DNA from: JBFGWM01 sp041588495
Lineage (GTDB): Bacteria > Pseudomonadota > Gammaproteobacteria > Pseudomonadales > JBFGWM01
Assembly (NCBI GenBank): GCA_041588495.1
Contig: JBFGWM010000179.1
Coordinates: 1-5,918 of the forward strand
Direction: 5' to 3'
Length of the DNA: 5,918 nucleotides
In this document: positions 5,599 through 5,918 of the stretch, piece by piece
Numbering within the stretch: the first letter of the stretch is position 1
Layout of the letters: the number at the start of each line of letters is the position of its first letter
Program-made: the position numbers and the translations under genes
Notes under the pieces: model-generated
What the model saw: the letters and a program-made list of their open reading frames with translations, nothing else
Databases searched by the model: none
Told to the model about the DNA's origin: nothing

Positions 5599-5918
5599 TC
5601 AGGCATCAATCGCGGGGCGATAGCGGTAGATCCGCTGCGCGTCGCCCATTTTCTCGAACTGCCGCTCGGCCTGCGGATCGCGCAGGGACTCCTTGGTGCC
5701 CAGGCAGAGGATGCCCCCGCGCACCAGGCTCTGCCGGAACAGGTCGATCACCCGCAACTGCAGGTCCAGGCCGAAATAAATCAGGACGTTGCGGCAGACG
5801 ATGAGCTGGAACGCGTTGAACGAGCCATCGGCCACCAGGTTGTGGTGGGAGAAGTAGACATGGCGACGAATCTTGGCGTGCAGCTTTGCGTATCCGTAAC
5901 GCCCGTGAAAATAGTCGC
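5599..5918 (-). CDS. CheR-type protein-glutamate O-methyltransferase, C-terminal part, truncated by window edge
   Basis: The reading frame is open to the right edge and gives 105 C-terminal residues; about 160-170 N-terminal residues would be missing for a normal CheR. CheR transfers methyl groups from S-adenosylmethionine to receptor glutamates, opposing CheB. The visible part is the end of the methyltransferase fold: HHNLVADGSFNAFQLI leads into the hallmark VCRNVLIYF, followed by the helix LQLRVIDLF and the strand GGILCLGTKESL, where classical CheR has a GHSE-like segment. The protein then ends with YRYRPAIDA. A GTG at 5835 is an internal codon, not the start. The stop (5599-5601) is 2 bases from the next gene's ATG, so cheR and cheB are one transcription unit and are probably made in matched amounts. 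The family call is firm. The role, chemotaxis or another sensory system, cannot be decided from this fragment, but the neighbours favour a non-classical system. Confidence 0.93.
   Translation of the reverse strand, partial: DYFHGRYGYAKLHAKIRRHVYFSHHNLVADGSFNAFQLIVCRNVLIYFGLDLQLRVIDLFRQSLVRGGILCLGTKESLRDPQAERQFEKMGDAQRIYRYRPAIDA

Noticed and set aside
4460..5623. Plus-strand open frame of 387 codons across the response regulator and cheB-like genes
   Set aside because: It is antisense to two well-supported genes and its translation is low-complexity, rich in Arg, His and Leu with no motif. Long antisense frames are expected in GC-rich DNA.
5599..5835. A complete 78-residue small protein starting at GTG 5835
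   Set aside because: The frame continues to the window edge and the upstream residues (HHNLV and before) are conserved CheR sequence, so this GTG is an internal valine codon.

Overview
The window is GC-rich DNA, dense with genes, and looks like part of a proteobacterial chromosome. The guaB-guaA operon order and the close match of the GuaA N-terminus to enterobacterial GuaA point to the Gammaproteobacteria. I cannot name a genus. I see no tRNA, rRNA, CRISPR array, insertion sequence or phage gene.

The left part (1-2037, minus strand) is the guanine-nucleotide operon guaB-guaA. guaB (IMP dehydrogenase) is complete. guaA (GMP synthase) keeps only its first 168 codons, within the glutaminase domain, and runs off the left edge. 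It starts at a GTG codon.

The interval 2038-2205 is a divergent control region. It holds a good sigma70-type guaB promoter on the minus strand with a GC-rich discriminator. On the plus strand it holds a plausible promoter for the next gene and a perfect 7-bp inverted repeat in that gene's leader.

The middle (2206-4203, plus strand) is a 665-residue PAS-PAS-GGDEF-EAL protein. Its EAL domain keeps every catalytic residue I could check. Its GGDEF domain is degenerate at three active-site positions but keeps the guanine-binding residues and the RxxD inhibitory-site motif. The most economical reading is a cyclic-di-GMP phosphodiesterase, perhaps sensing GTP through the GGDEF domain.

The right part (4211-5918, minus strand) is a tight cluster in the order cheR-like (C-terminal part only), stand-alone cheB-like, then a response regulator. 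The CheB-like protein lacks the receiver domain of classical CheB. The receiver sits instead on a separate downstream protein, whose C-terminal helical part resembles a histidine-kinase dimerisation domain that has lost its phospho-accepting histidine. No CheA, CheW or chemoreceptor is visible, so this may be a non-chemotaxis adaptation or signalling module whose sensor lies beyond the right edge. The cluster converges on the GGDEF-EAL gene, with only 7 bases between the two stop codons.

Nothing here is certainly a new system. The most interesting parts are the CheR/CheB/REC-pseudo-DHp module, a possible 13-codon coupling ORF inside it, and the pairing of GTP synthesis with c-di-GMP breakdown across one shared control region.
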